Source of the DNA: Planctomycetota bacterium
Lineage (GTDB): Bacteria > Planctomycetota > MHYJ01 > WSZJ01
Direction of reading: 5' to 3'
Assembly: GCA_016190145.1 (NCBI GenBank)
Contig: JACPRD010000102.1
Location: 1-41,190, forward strand
DNA length: 41,190 nt
Of this stretch, positions 31,330 to 39,952 are shown piece by piece. The stretch's first letter is position 1; every line of letters starts with the position of its first letter. The position numbers and the translations under genes were made by a program. The notes under the pieces were generated by a model. It did no database searches and was not told the DNA's origin. It saw nothing but the letters and a program-made list of their open reading frames with translations.

Positions 31330-32187
31330 ATGACCGACGCCGTCGTGGTGGACAACCTCCGCAAGCGCTACGGGCGGATTCAGGCGCTGGACGGCATTTC
31401 GCTCGCGGTCCCGCGCGGCGAGATTTTCGGACTGCTGGGCGCCAACGGCGCGGGCAAGACCACGCTCATCCGGTCGCTCGTGGGGCTCGCGCGGCCGGAC
31501 TCGGGGACGCTGCGCGTGCTCGGGCTCGATCCGGTGCGCGAAGCGCGGGCGCTGCGGCGGCAGGTCGGGTACATGCCGCAGGCGCCGTCGCTGTACCAGG
31601 ACCTGTCGCCGAGGGAGAACGTGCGGTTTTTCGGAAGCGCGCACGAGCTGGGCGACGCGGAGGCGCGGGTGGCGGAGGTGATGAAGTTCGTGGAGCTGGC
31701 CGCGCGCGAGCGCGATCCGGTGCACACGCTCTCGGGGGGCATGAAGCAGCGCGTCTCGCTCGCGTGCGCGCTCGTGCACCGGCCGCCGCTGCTCCTTCTC
31801 GACGAGCCCACCGCCGGCGTGGACCCGCCGCTCCGCGAGGCGTTCTGGAACCATTTCCGCGGACTCGCCGCCGCGGGCGGGACGATCTTCGTGAGCACGC
31901 ACCAGCTGGATGAGGCGATGTCGTGCGGGCGCGTGGCGGTGATGCGGAACGGGCGGATCCTGGCGTGCGACACGCCCGCGGGCCTGCTCCAGCGCGGGCG
32001 CACGGTGGTGCGGGTCGCGTCGGGCGGGCGGACGGAAGAGGAGACGATCGCGAGCACGCCCGAGGCGCTGGCGGAGTTCCTGAAACGGCGCGGGCTGGAC
32101 CCGGCCGTCGCGCGCGTCGAGCTCGCGGCCGACACGCTCGAGAAGATCGTCCTCGACCTCGTCCGCCGTGAGGGCGCGCAGCCATGA
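31330..32187 (+). CDS. ABC transporter ATP-binding protein (ABC-2 type)
   Basis: This encodes 285 aa from ATG 31330. Walker A is GANGAGKTT (37-45), the Q-loop is YMPQAPSLYQDLSPREN, and the signature is LSGGMKQRVSLACAL. Walker B is LLLLDEPTAGVDP and the H-loop is STHQLDEA. The C-terminal ~60 residues (RTVVRVASGGRTEEETIAST onward) are the regulatory domain common in ABC-2 exporters such as the CcmA/DrrA branch. Its stop overlaps the permease start in ATGA, so the two are made together. The exported compound is unknown. Confidence 0.95.
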   Translation: MTDAVVVDNLRKRYGRIQALDGISLAVPRGEIFGLLGANGAGKTTLIRSLVGLARPDSGTLRVLGLDPVREARALRRQVGYMPQAPSLYQDLSPRENVRFFGSAHELGDAEARVAEVMKFVELAARERDPVHTLSGGMKQRVSLACALVHRPPLLLLDEPTAGVDPPLREAFWNHFRGLAAAGGTIFVSTHQLDEAMSCGRVAVMRNGRILACDTPAGLLQRGRTVVRVASGGRTEEETIASTPEALAEFLKRRGLDPAVARVELAADTLEKIVLDLVRREGAQP

Positions 32188-32933
32188 CTGGGATTCTCCG
32201 CGCCCGCGCCGTGGGAGGCCGCGTCCTCCGCCAGATCGCCCGCGACCGCCGCTTCCTCGGCCTCGCCCTCGTCGCACCCCTGTTCGTCGTCTACCTGCTC
32301 AAGGTCTTTCTCGACAGCGTCGACGTCCCGTTTTTCCGCGCCGAGACCATCGCCGTCCCGGCGGGCGCGTTCATCGTCCACTTCATCACGTACGTCCTCA
32401 CCGCCATCGTCCTCGTGCGGGAGCGCGGCGAGCAGACGCTCGCGCGGATGTTCGCGAACGGCTTCCGGCAGCGCGAGATCATCGGCGGCTACATGGCCGC
32501 GTACACCGCGCTCGCGACGGTGCAGAGCGCGCTCGTCCTCTCGGAGCTGGCGTGGCTGTTCAAGCTCGACTACCCGGCCTCCCGATTCGCCTCCCTCTAC
32601 CTCGTCATGTGGATGCTCTCGATCATCAGCATGTCGCTCGGGATCTTCGTTTCGAATTTCGCGCGCAACGAGGGGCAGGTCCTGCCGTTCATCCCGCTCG
32701 TCGTGGTGCCGTCGCTCTTCCTGTCGGGAGTCATCATCCCCGTCGAGGACCTCCCCGCCTGGGCGCGCGCGCTCAGCCGCGTGACGCCGCTGTACCACGC
32801 GGACGCCGTGCTCGACCCGCTGCTCAAGAGCGGCGGCCGGCTCGCGGACGCGGGATGGGCGCTCCTCGGACTGCCGCTCTACGGCGCGATCGTCCTGACG
32901 CTCGCGGCGTTCACGCTCAGGGAGCGGGATTGA
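32184..32933 (+). CDS. ABC-2 type transporter permease
   Basis: This encodes 249 aa, with a start overlapping the ATPase stop. Hydrophobic segments include FLGLALVAPLFVVYLLKVFL, FIVHFITYVLTAIVLV, YLVMWMLSIISMSLGIFV, FIPLVVVPSLFLSGVIIPV and a C-terminal helix. The soluble motif VRERGEQTLARMFANGFRQR and the FLSGVIIPVEDLPAWARALS segment are typical of ABC2_membrane proteins. It probably dimerises to form the exporter channel. Confidence 0.93.
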   Translation: MTGILRARAVGGRVLRQIARDRRFLGLALVAPLFVVYLLKVFLDSVDVPFFRAETIAVPAGAFIVHFITYVLTAIVLVRERGEQTLARMFANGFRQREIIGGYMAAYTALATVQSALVLSELAWLFKLDYPASRFASLYLVMWMLSIISMSLGIFVSNFARNEGQVLPFIPLVVVPSLFLSGVIIPVEDLPAWARALSRVTPLYHADAVLDPLLKSGGRLADAGWALLGLPLYGAIVLTLAAFTLRERD

Positions 32934-33051
32934 AGAAGGTCCAGCCCTGCGCCGAGCACCCCGTCGCCATAGCACTCGACCTCGGGTTGAACCTGAGACT
33001 CGATGAGCGGTACATTGCGGGAACGTGATTCCGACGTGGAGGATACCCCGC

Positions 33052-33840
33052 ATGAGACTCGTTCCGATCACGGCCCTGATTGCCACGCTGTGGGTGAATC
33101 CCGTCCGTGCCGGCGACCCGATCGTCCTCGATCTTCCCGCTGGGTCGACCAAGGCCGACGCCGACAAATGCGCCACCGCGCTTGGCAGGCGGTTCGCCGC
33201 CGTCGGCCTGAAGTCACTGAAGGCCGTGGTCGTGGAGAAAGACGGCACGACCATGGTGGAAGTGACTTCGAAGGCAGACATCGCCCCCGAGACCCAGGCG
33301 AGGATCGCCCTGCTCGCCCGGATTCCGGGGCAGAGGGGCATGTTTAAGGCCGGACGGGACCTGACGGCGGACGAGAAAGCCAGTGGTTTCACATCAGGCA
33401 AGAGCAGCGATCCGAACTCCGCGAAGGCGCCTCCCGGGACCTCCTGGGTCTGGTGCATCGGCCGCGATCTGGCGCCTCTGCCCCAGGCTGAGGCAACCGC
33501 GTGGCTGGTCCGCGAAGTTCCCTCGGTCACGTGGTCGGAAATTTCCGTTGCTGAAAGGGGCAAGGACGAATGGACTTTCCGGCTCGCAGCAGCGGCGACG
33601 AGGCGGCTGATCCTGGACTTAACCGGCGGCAAACAGGGCGTCATCCTCGTTGACATCTTTTACATACTCACGTTCGATTCGACAGCACTGGTGGATGACG
33701 TCCTGGTCGTGCTCGGCGAAGGCCGCAAGGTCCTGAAAGAAGGGACGTTCAGTCTCCCCGCGACTCTCGCCGAGAACCTCGAGGCGATCCTGCGCTATCC
33801 CATGCCGTTGGCTCTGAAAGCGGTGGAACTGAAGAAGTAG
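33052..33840 (+). CDS. Exported SecD P1-like soluble protein
   Basis: This encodes 262 aa. ATG 33052 has GGAGG 9 nt upstream and starts a signal peptide (LVPITALIATLWVNPVRA, cut before GDP). The body follows the periplasmic part of SecD in order. ADKCATALGRRFAAVGLKSL resembles the RxxxxGV segment, and MVEVTSKADIAPETQARIAL then LLARIPGQRGMFK the strand-helix-strand unit. The end, LVDDVLVVLGEGRKVLKEGT followed by FSLPATLAENLEAILRYPMP, resembles the region just before the first SecD membrane helix. All six membrane helices are absent. Whether it helps secretion is unknown; the similarity is by eye. Confidence 0.65.
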   Translation: MRLVPITALIATLWVNPVRAGDPIVLDLPAGSTKADADKCATALGRRFAAVGLKSLKAVVVEKDGTTMVEVTSKADIAPETQARIALLARIPGQRGMFKAGRDLTADEKASGFTSGKSSDPNSAKAPPGTSWVWCIGRDLAPLPQAEATAWLVREVPSVTWSEISVAERGKDEWTFRLAAAATRRLILDLTGGKQGVILVDIFYILTFDSTALVDDVLVVLGEGRKVLKEGTFSLPATLAENLEAILRYPMPLALKAVELKK

Positions 33841-33893
33841 CTCATTCCGGCGCCTGAGCCGCCCGGGGTTGAATCCGAGATCCCGAGGTGGCT

Positions 33894-35108
33894 ATGGTGG
33901 CTTCCTCCATTCCCGTCCAGGAGACATCCCTGACAAACCGTGCCTCCGGTACAAACCCCGCGCGGAGATTCGTCTTTACGATGTTCCTCGCACTCTCCGC
34001 CGTCTCCTGTGACAGGCCATCTTCCCCCCCAGCCCCGGCACCGGCAGCCGCCGTATGGCCGGAGGAGCCGTCGGGGCCGCTCTGGGAAGCGCTCGCCCGC
34101 GTGCCGGCGTGGGAAGGCGGCAAGATCGGGATCCTGGATTTTGGCGCGGCGCTGAAACCGCATGCGTCGTGGGGCGAGGCCGGCCACGGCCGGGCGGCGC
34201 GGGAGTTCGAGAAGTTTTTCGTGAAGGGGCTGAAGCTTCCCGCCGCGGACGTGTCGGACCTGATCTGGGCGGAGCTGCACCCGAAGGACCGGAGCCGCTT
34301 CGAGCACCTGCTCCTCGCGAAGGTCGCCACCGATCCCGCCCGCCTGCAGGAAGCGCTGCGCGCGCGCGGCTTCGCGCCGGCCACGGGCGGCGAAGGCCGG
34401 TGGACGCGGGAGTCCGGCCCGACGCCCGAATCCGTCGCGCACAGGGACGGATGGCTCGTCCGGACGACCTCGGAACCGGAAGTTCTGACGAAGGTGCTCG
34501 ACGCCTGGAGCGGGACGTCGCCGAGCGCGCGCTCGCTCGCCCACGCGCGCACGCTGGCCGCGGGGCTGCCGTCCGCGAAACCCGCCATCCTCCGGTTCGG
34601 CATCGAAGAGCAGCCGCTGCCGGACTCTCCGCTCCGCGTGATCGCGATGGCGCTCGCGCCGGACCCGGCGGCGGGCGAAGAGGTCGTCATCGTGGCGTTC
34701 GATGCCGAGTCCGGTCCGGAGACGATGACCGCTTCAGAAACCTGGAAGAAACACGTCGCGAAGCTCGTGCCGCCCCCCGGCGTCGACCGGAAGGGAGCGT
34801 GCCTGCGCGTCGCGACGATCCCCGAGTCGGACCCGGCATTCGTCGATGCGCGCCGGAGGGAAGTGATGGCCCGGCTGGGCGGACTCCGGAATGCGCTCGA
34901 AGCGTACCGGATGCAGGAGGGCCGCTATCCGGCGAAGCTCAAGGCATTGACCGAAGGCGAATTCCCGGTCTACACCGACGACCTCTGGGACGCGTGGGGC
35001 CACGATTGGATCTACAGATTCGAGGGCGGTTCCTTCGAGGTGCGGAGCCCCGGGCCCGACGGCCGGGAAGGCACGGCGGACGACGTCGAAGATCCCTTGA
35101 ACAAGTAA
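33894..35108 (+). CDS. Lipoprotein with C-terminal GspG-like domain
   Basis: This encodes 404 aa. ATG 33894 has GAGG just upstream; a GTG two codons earlier is also possible. The signal has a long N-region and a lipobox SAVSC (Cys39), so it is probably an outer- or inner-membrane lipoprotein. Residues about 50-310 form an unknown domain. From about 320, EVMARLGGLRNALEAYRMQE, YPAKLKALTE and DLWDAWGHDWIYRFEGGSFE are the pattern of the type II secretion pseudopilin GspG C-terminal domain. SPGPDGREGTADD then gives the usual Ca2+-site-like ending. The pseudopilin N-terminal helix and prepilin site are missing, so this is not a pilin itself. Confidence 0.75.
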   Translation: MVASSIPVQETSLTNRASGTNPARRFVFTMFLALSAVSCDRPSSPPAPAPAAAVWPEEPSGPLWEALARVPAWEGGKIGILDFGAALKPHASWGEAGHGRAAREFEKFFVKGLKLPAADVSDLIWAELHPKDRSRFEHLLLAKVATDPARLQEALRARGFAPATGGEGRWTRESGPTPESVAHRDGWLVRTTSEPEVLTKVLDAWSGTSPSARSLAHARTLAAGLPSAKPAILRFGIEEQPLPDSPLRVIAMALAPDPAAGEEVVIVAFDAESGPETMTASETWKKHVAKLVPPPGVDRKGACLRVATIPESDPAFVDARRREVMARLGGLRNALEAYRMQEGRYPAKLKALTEGEFPVYTDDLWDAWGHDWIYRFEGGSFEVRSPGPDGREGTADDVEDPLNK

Positions 35109-35203
35109 AGGCAATTACGTGAATCCGCGCCGATAATCTGGCAACCTGTCGGTTGCTTTCGGCCTGACCTGGACACGACGGTTTCTGTTACGGAGAGTCT
35201 CAG

Positions 35204-35587
35204 ATGCGCCTCACCGCCTGTTCTCTTGCCGCCTTCGCTCTTGCCGCGCTCGCCCGCGCCGACGTCCCCAGGGACCTCTTCTCCCAGTACGACTTTTCCA
35301 CCACCAAGGTGGGCGAGTGGGCGGAGTACGAAGTGATCGAGGACGAAAAGAAGTCGAAGCGGCGGATGGCCTGCGTCGCCTCCGAGGGCGAAACGCTCTG
35401 GATCGAGAGCAGCTTCACGCCCCCCGGCACGCCCGTCGGGGCCACGATGCTCTTTGCGGTGAACCGCGAGAGCGGCGAGGCGTGGCCCGCGCTGAAGTTC
35501 CGGACGAAGGAGCGCACGGCTAAGATCGTGATCCGGCTGCTCAAGTTCGGGACGGACGCGAAGCCGAACCTGTACGACCGGAAGTAG
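35204..35587 (+). CDS. Small exported hypothetical protein
   Basis: This encodes 127 aa. GGAGAG lies 6 nt upstream of the start. The signal peptide is LTACSLAAFALAALARA, cut before DVPRD. The mature part (KVGEWAEYEVIEDEKKSKRR, LWIESSFTPPGTP) is beta-rich and charged, resembling small secreted planctomycete proteins of unknown role. It is not closely spaced with its neighbours. Confidence 0.7.
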   Translation: MRLTACSLAAFALAALARADVPRDLFSQYDFSTTKVGEWAEYEVIEDEKKSKRRMACVASEGETLWIESSFTPPGTPVGATMLFAVNRESGEAWPALKFRTKERTAKIVIRLLKFGTDAKPNLYDRK

Positions 35588-35623
35588 CCGGCGGGCGCGG
35601 GGGATGGGCTATCATCGCCCTTC

Positions 35624-38600
35624 ATGCCCGACGCCGGCGAACGCCGCTACGTCACCATCCTCTTCTCGGACCTCTCCGGTTTCACCGCGCTCTCCGAGCG
35701 CATGGACCCGGAGGACGTGCGCGACATGGTCGACGCGCTGTTCCGGAAGTTCCGCGTCCTGATCGAGGCGCAGGGCGGCACGGTTGACAAGTTCATCGGC
35801 GACGCCGTGATGGCGGTGTTCGGCGCGCCCGAAGCTCACGAGGACGACCCTCTCCGCGCCGTGCGCGCGGGCCTCGGCATGCAGCGCGCGATGGCGGGGC
35901 ACAACGCGGAGCACGGGCTCTCCCTCCGGCTGCGCGTCGGCATCCACGCGGGCGACGTGCTCTGGGGCAGCATCGGCGGCGACCGCGCGACCGCGACGGG
36001 CGACGCCGTGAACGTCGCCCAGCGCCTCGAGAGCGCCGCCCGCCCCGGCGCCGTCCTCGTCTCGCGCGCCGTCGCGCGCGGCGCGGGACGCGGTGCGCGG
36101 TTCGCGGCGCTCGCCCCCGTAAAACTCAAAGGCCGCGAGGACACCGTCGACGTCTGCGAGGCCGCCGAAGGCGCCCCCGCGGCGGAAACCGTCTTCACCG
36201 AGGGAAGACCGTTCGCGGGAAGAGACGCCGAGCTCGCGCGGCTCGTCGAGCGCTGCGAGTCCGGCCGCGGCGTGCTTCTGGTCGTCGAGGGGGAAGCGGG
36301 GATCGGGAAGTCGCGGCTGATGCAGGAGCTGAAGCGGACGATCCGGGCGCGTCGCGAGGACGCCTGGGTGGCGACGGGGCGCGCCGCCGAGGCCGCGCCC
36401 TGGCCGCTCGCGCCTCTCGCGGAGATCGTGCGCGCCGGCGCGGGCTCGGAAGCGCCCGCGGACATCGCGGCCTGGCTCGCGGCCGGCCTCGACGAGCCCG
36501 ACCCCGTCCGCCGCGAAAACGTCGCGCACCTCGTCGCGCTCTCCCTCGGCTCCCCCGTCCCCGGCTCGCGCGTCCTCCACCTCGACCCCGCCCGGCTCGC
36601 CGAGGAAACGCGCTTCGCCTGGCTCGCCTGGCTCCGCGCCCGCGCCGCGCGCGCGCCCGTCGTCTGGGTCCTCGAGGACCTGCACGCCGCCGACGCAGGC
36701 ACGCTCGCGCTCCTCGAATTTCTCGCCCCGCGCCTCGCCGACGCCCCCGTCGCCCTCCTCGGCACCGCGCGCCCGGGCGCGGCCCTCCCCGCCGCCTTCG
36801 AACGCCTCGACCTGCACGAACTCCCCGAGAACGCCGTGCTCGCCCTCGCCGCCCCCGCCCTCGGCGGACCCCTCTCCCCCGCCCTCGCACGCTTCCTCAT
36901 GCAGTCCACCGCGGGCAATCCGTACTACCTGGAAGAGCTGACCGCGTTCCTGCGCGACGAGGGCCTCGTCGGCGGGAACCCGCTCGAGCTGCGCGTCGAG
37001 CCCGACCGCGTCCCGCGCGGCCTCCAGGGCCTGCTCACCGCGCGCATCGACGCGCTCGGCCCCGAGGGACGCGAGGCGCTCAAGGGCGCGAGCGTCGTGG
37101 GCCGCTCCTTCTGGCGCGACTTCCTCTCGCGCGCCCTCGAGCGCGGCGTCGACGCCGCCGTCGCGGACCTCCGAGGACGCCAGCTCGTCTTCCCGCAGGA
37201 GCCCTCCCTCCTCCCCGGCGACGAGGAGTTCGTGTTCCGCCACTCCCTCCTCCGCGGCGCCGCCTATTCGCTGCTCACCAAGAAGGAACGCCTGCGCCTC
37301 CACGGCGTCGTCGCCCGCCTCCTCGACGCCCGCATCCCCGACGGCGGCCGCCGCGTCCGCGAGCTCGCCGCGCGCCACTGGGAATCCGCGGGCGACGCCC
37401 CGCGCGCCGCCGCCCACTGGCGCGACGCCGCGGAGGAGGCGTTTCGGGGAAGCGCCTTCGACGAGTGCCTGGGCTGCGCGGCGGAGGCGTCGCGTCTCGG
37501 GCTTGCGGTGGAAGCGGACCTGTTTTCGGCGCGCGCGTTCGCCGACGTGGGCCGCCCGCGCGAGGCGCTCGCGGCGGCGCTTCGGGTCGCGTCGTCGGCC
37601 GCGGCCTCCCCCGCGCAGAAGCGCGAAGCCGGGGTGATGGCCGCGCGGGCGGAGTCGACCACGGGCGACTTCGAGCCGGCGCGCGCGCACTGCGACGCGA
37701 TCGTGGCGGCGGGCGCGACGGACCTCGCGGCCGCCGAGGCCCTGAACGTGAAGGCGCGGGCGCTCCTCTCGCTCGGGCGGTTCGACGAAGCGGTGGCCGA
37801 GGTCGGACGCGCCCGGACCATCCTCGAGAACCTGCCGGAAGGCCGCGAGACGAGCCGCTGCGCGGCCGGCCTCGCCGGCGTCGCCGGACTCGCCCACCTC
37901 CGGCGCGGCGACCTCGACGCCGCCGGGACCGAGAGCGAGGCCGCCCTGGCCATCCGGCGCGCGATCGGCGACCGCTCCGGAGAGGCCGACGCCCTCGCGA
38001 ATTTCGCCCTGATCGAAAACACCCGCGGCAACACCGGCCCCGCACTCGCCCGCTTCGAAGAGGTCCTCGCCATCCGCCGGGACATCGGCGACCGGACCGG
38101 GGAGGCCGGGACCATCAGCAACATGGGAACCGTCTACGCCAAGATCGGAGAACTGTCCCGCGCCCAGGAATCCTTCGAGAAAGCCCTTCCCGTCCTCCGC
38201 GACGTCGGACACCAGCCCTTCATCGCCTCGACCCTGAACAACCTCGGCAACGTCCTCCGCCGGCGCGGATTCGTCGACGACGCCCGTCGCCTGCACGAAG
38301 AGTCCCTCGCGATCCGCCGCCGCACCGGCGAGCGGAACGGCCAGTCGCTCGTCCTGGGGAGCCTGTGCGAGGACGCCGTCGCCAAGGGCGAGTACCGGCA
38401 GGCGCGGGAGTGGTGCCTGGCGGCGCTCGCGATCGACCGGGAGATCGGCGTGCCGCACGGCGTCGCGACCGGCCTCGTCCACCTCGCGCGGATCGCGGAA
38501 GCCCTCGGCGACCCGCAGGAAGCCGCCCGCCTGAACGCCGAGGCCCTCGCGCTCCGGCGCTCGCTCGGCGACCGCGGCGGCGTCGCCGATTGCCTCCTCC

Positions 38601-39952
38601 ACGACGCGCGCCTGCGACTCGCGCGCGGCGACGTCCCGGGCGCGGAAGCGAGCGCCCGCGAGTCGCTCGACGTCCACCGGCAGCTCGGCACCCTGGGCGG
38701 CGTCGCGAACGCCCTCTCGATCCTTGGCACCCTGCACGACCGCGCCGCCCGCTACGACGACGCCCTCGCGGCGCACCGGGAGGCCCTCGCCCTCCGCCGC
38801 GCCTCCGGCGACCGCAGCCGGGAAGCCATCTCGCTCAAACTCGTCGGCACTTCCCTCGAAGCCCTCGGCGACTTCGACGGCGCCGAAAAGTCCTACGGGG
38901 AAGCGCTCACCCTCTGCCGCGCCGTCGGCGACCGCGGCTTCGAGGCCGCGATCCTCGACAGCGTCGCCTCCCTCGCCCGCGAGCGCGGCGACTACGGCCT
39001 CGCCGTCTCGATCCACCGCCAGGCCGTCGCCCTCGCCCGCGAACTGGGCCTGAGCTCCGAGGAGGCGAGCGCGCTCTGCCACGCCGGCGCCGCCCTGCGC
39101 TCCCAGGGCGAGTTCGACGCCGCCCTCGAGGCCGTCGACCAGTCCCTCGCCCTCCGCCGGTCCCTCGGCTCTCGCGGCGGCGTCGCCGAGTGCCTCGCCG
39201 AGCGCGCCAAGATCCACTCCGCCCGCGGCGACCTCGCCCCCGCCCGCGCCGACTTCGAAGCCTCCCTCGCCGAGTTCCGATTCCTCGGCGAACCCCGCGA
39301 AACCGCCCGCGTCCTCAACGACCTCGGCGACGCCCTCTTCAAGGGAGGCGACCTCGACGCCGCCCGCGCCGCCTCCACCGAGTCCCTCTCCCTGCGCACG
39401 TCCATCGGCGACCGCCCCGGCGCCGCCGCCAGCCTCCTCTCCCTCGGCAACGTCCACGCCGCCCGCGGCGACACCGCCGGCGCCCTCCGCGACTTCACCC
39501 AGGCCCTCGACGCCTTCCGCTCCCTCTCCGACCGCCCCGGCACGGCCGACGCCCTCAACAACCTCGGCTGGCTCCACGCCCGCCAGGGCGACCGCCCCGC
39601 CGCCCTCGCCCATTTCGCCCGCGCCCTCGCCCTCCGCCGCGAACTCGGCGACCGCCACGGCCAGGCCTGGATCCTCTACAACACCGGCCGCGTCCATCAG
39701 GAAGCGGGCGACACCGGCGCCGCGCTCGCCGCCTTCGAGGAGGCGCTCCCGATCTTCCGCTCGCTCAAGGAGCGCCTGAACCTCGGCGGCACGCTGGTCG
39801 GGATTGCGGAGTGCCGGATGCTGAAGGGCGACCGCGCGAAGGCGCGCGAGGCCGCGTCGGAGGCGGTGACGCTGTTGCAGGATCTGGCGTGGAAGGAGGG
39901 GCTGGAGAGTGCCAGGGGGATTGTGGCGAAGACGGCGGACGAGACGGGCTAG
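35624..39952 (+). CDS. Adenylate cyclase / AAA ATPase / TPR regulator
   Basis: This encodes 1442 aa. Residues about 8-175 are a class III cyclase with all key residues: D16 and D60 (metal, FSDLSGF and FIGDAVM), K56 and D127 (adenine-specifying), and N130 and R134 (DAVNVAQRLE). The predicted product is cAMP. A P-loop ATPase follows (GEAGIGKSRLM at about 222-232, Walker B WVLEDLHAAD), with a winged-helix-like region around 460-560. From about 615 on there are roughly 20 TPRs with a 40-aa period (ALAIRRAIGDRSGEADALAN type). The architecture matches large signal-transducing ATPases that couple peptide sensing by TPRs to cyclase output. The chain is cytoplasmic. The gene overlaps the next, opposite gene by 4 nt. 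Confidence 0.95.
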   Translation: MPDAGERRYVTILFSDLSGFTALSERMDPEDVRDMVDALFRKFRVLIEAQGGTVDKFIGDAVMAVFGAPEAHEDDPLRAVRAGLGMQRAMAGHNAEHGLSLRLRVGIHAGDVLWGSIGGDRATATGDAVNVAQRLESAARPGAVLVSRAVARGAGRGARFAALAPVKLKGREDTVDVCEAAEGAPAAETVFTEGRPFAGRDAELARLVERCESGRGVLLVVEGEAGIGKSRLMQELKRTIRARREDAWVATGRAAEAAPWPLAPLAEIVRAGAGSEAPADIAAWLAAGLDEPDPVRRENVAHLVALSLGSPVPGSRVLHLDPARLAEETRFAWLAWLRARAARAPVVWVLEDLHAADAGTLALLEFLAPRLADAPVALLGTARPGAALPAAFERLDLHELPENAVLALAAPALGGPLSPALARFLMQSTAGNPYYLEELTAFLRDEGLVGGNPLELRVEPDRVPRGLQGLLTARIDALGPEGREALKGASVVGRSFWRDFLSRALERGVDAAVADLRGRQLVFPQEPSLLPGDEEFVFRHSLLRGAAYSLLTKKERLRLHGVVARLLDARIPDGGRRVRELAARHWESAGDAPRAAAHWRDAAEEAFRGSAFDECLGCAAEASRLGLAVEADLFSARAFADVGRPREALAAALRVASSAAASPAQKREAGVMAARAESTTGDFEPARAHCDAIVAAGATDLAAAEALNVKARALLSLGRFDEAVAEVGRARTILENLPEGRETSRCAAGLAGVAGLAHLRRGDLDAAGTESEAALAIRRAIGDRSGEADALANFALIENTRGNTGPALARFEEVLAIRRDIGDRTGEAGTISNMGTVYAKIGELSRAQESFEKALPVLRDVGHQPFIASTLNNLGNVLRRRGFVDDARRLHEESLAIRRRTGERNGQSLVLGSLCEDAVAKGEYRQAREWCLAALAIDREIGVPHGVATGLVHLARIAEALGDPQEAARLNAEALALRRSLGDRGGVADCLLHDARLRLARGDVPGAEASARESLDVHRQLGTLGGVANALSILGTLHDRAARYDDALAAHREALALRRASGDRSREAISLKLVGTSLEALGDFDGAEKSYGEALTLCRAVGDRGFEAAILDSVASLARERGDYGLAVSIHRQAVALARELGLSSEEASALCHAGAALRSQGEFDAALEAVDQSLALRRSLGSRGGVAECLAERAKIHSARGDLAPARADFEASLAEFRFLGEPRETARVLNDLGDALFKGGDLDAARAASTESLSLRTSIGDRPGAAASLLSLGNVHAARGDTAGALRDFTQALDAFRSLSDRPGTADALNNLGWLHARQGDRPAALAHFARALALRRELGDRHGQAWILYNTGRVHQEAGDTGAALAAFEEALPIFRSLKERLNLGGTLVGIAECRMLKGDRAKAREAASEAVTLLQDLAWKEGLESARGIVAKTADETG

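Noticed and set aside
35612..39697. 1361-codon open frame antisense to the cyclase-TPR gene
   Set aside because: It is composed of Gly, Ala, Glu and Val runs without domain motifs. It arises because the sense gene uses almost only C- or G-ending codons. The sense frame has full cyclase and TPR motifs.
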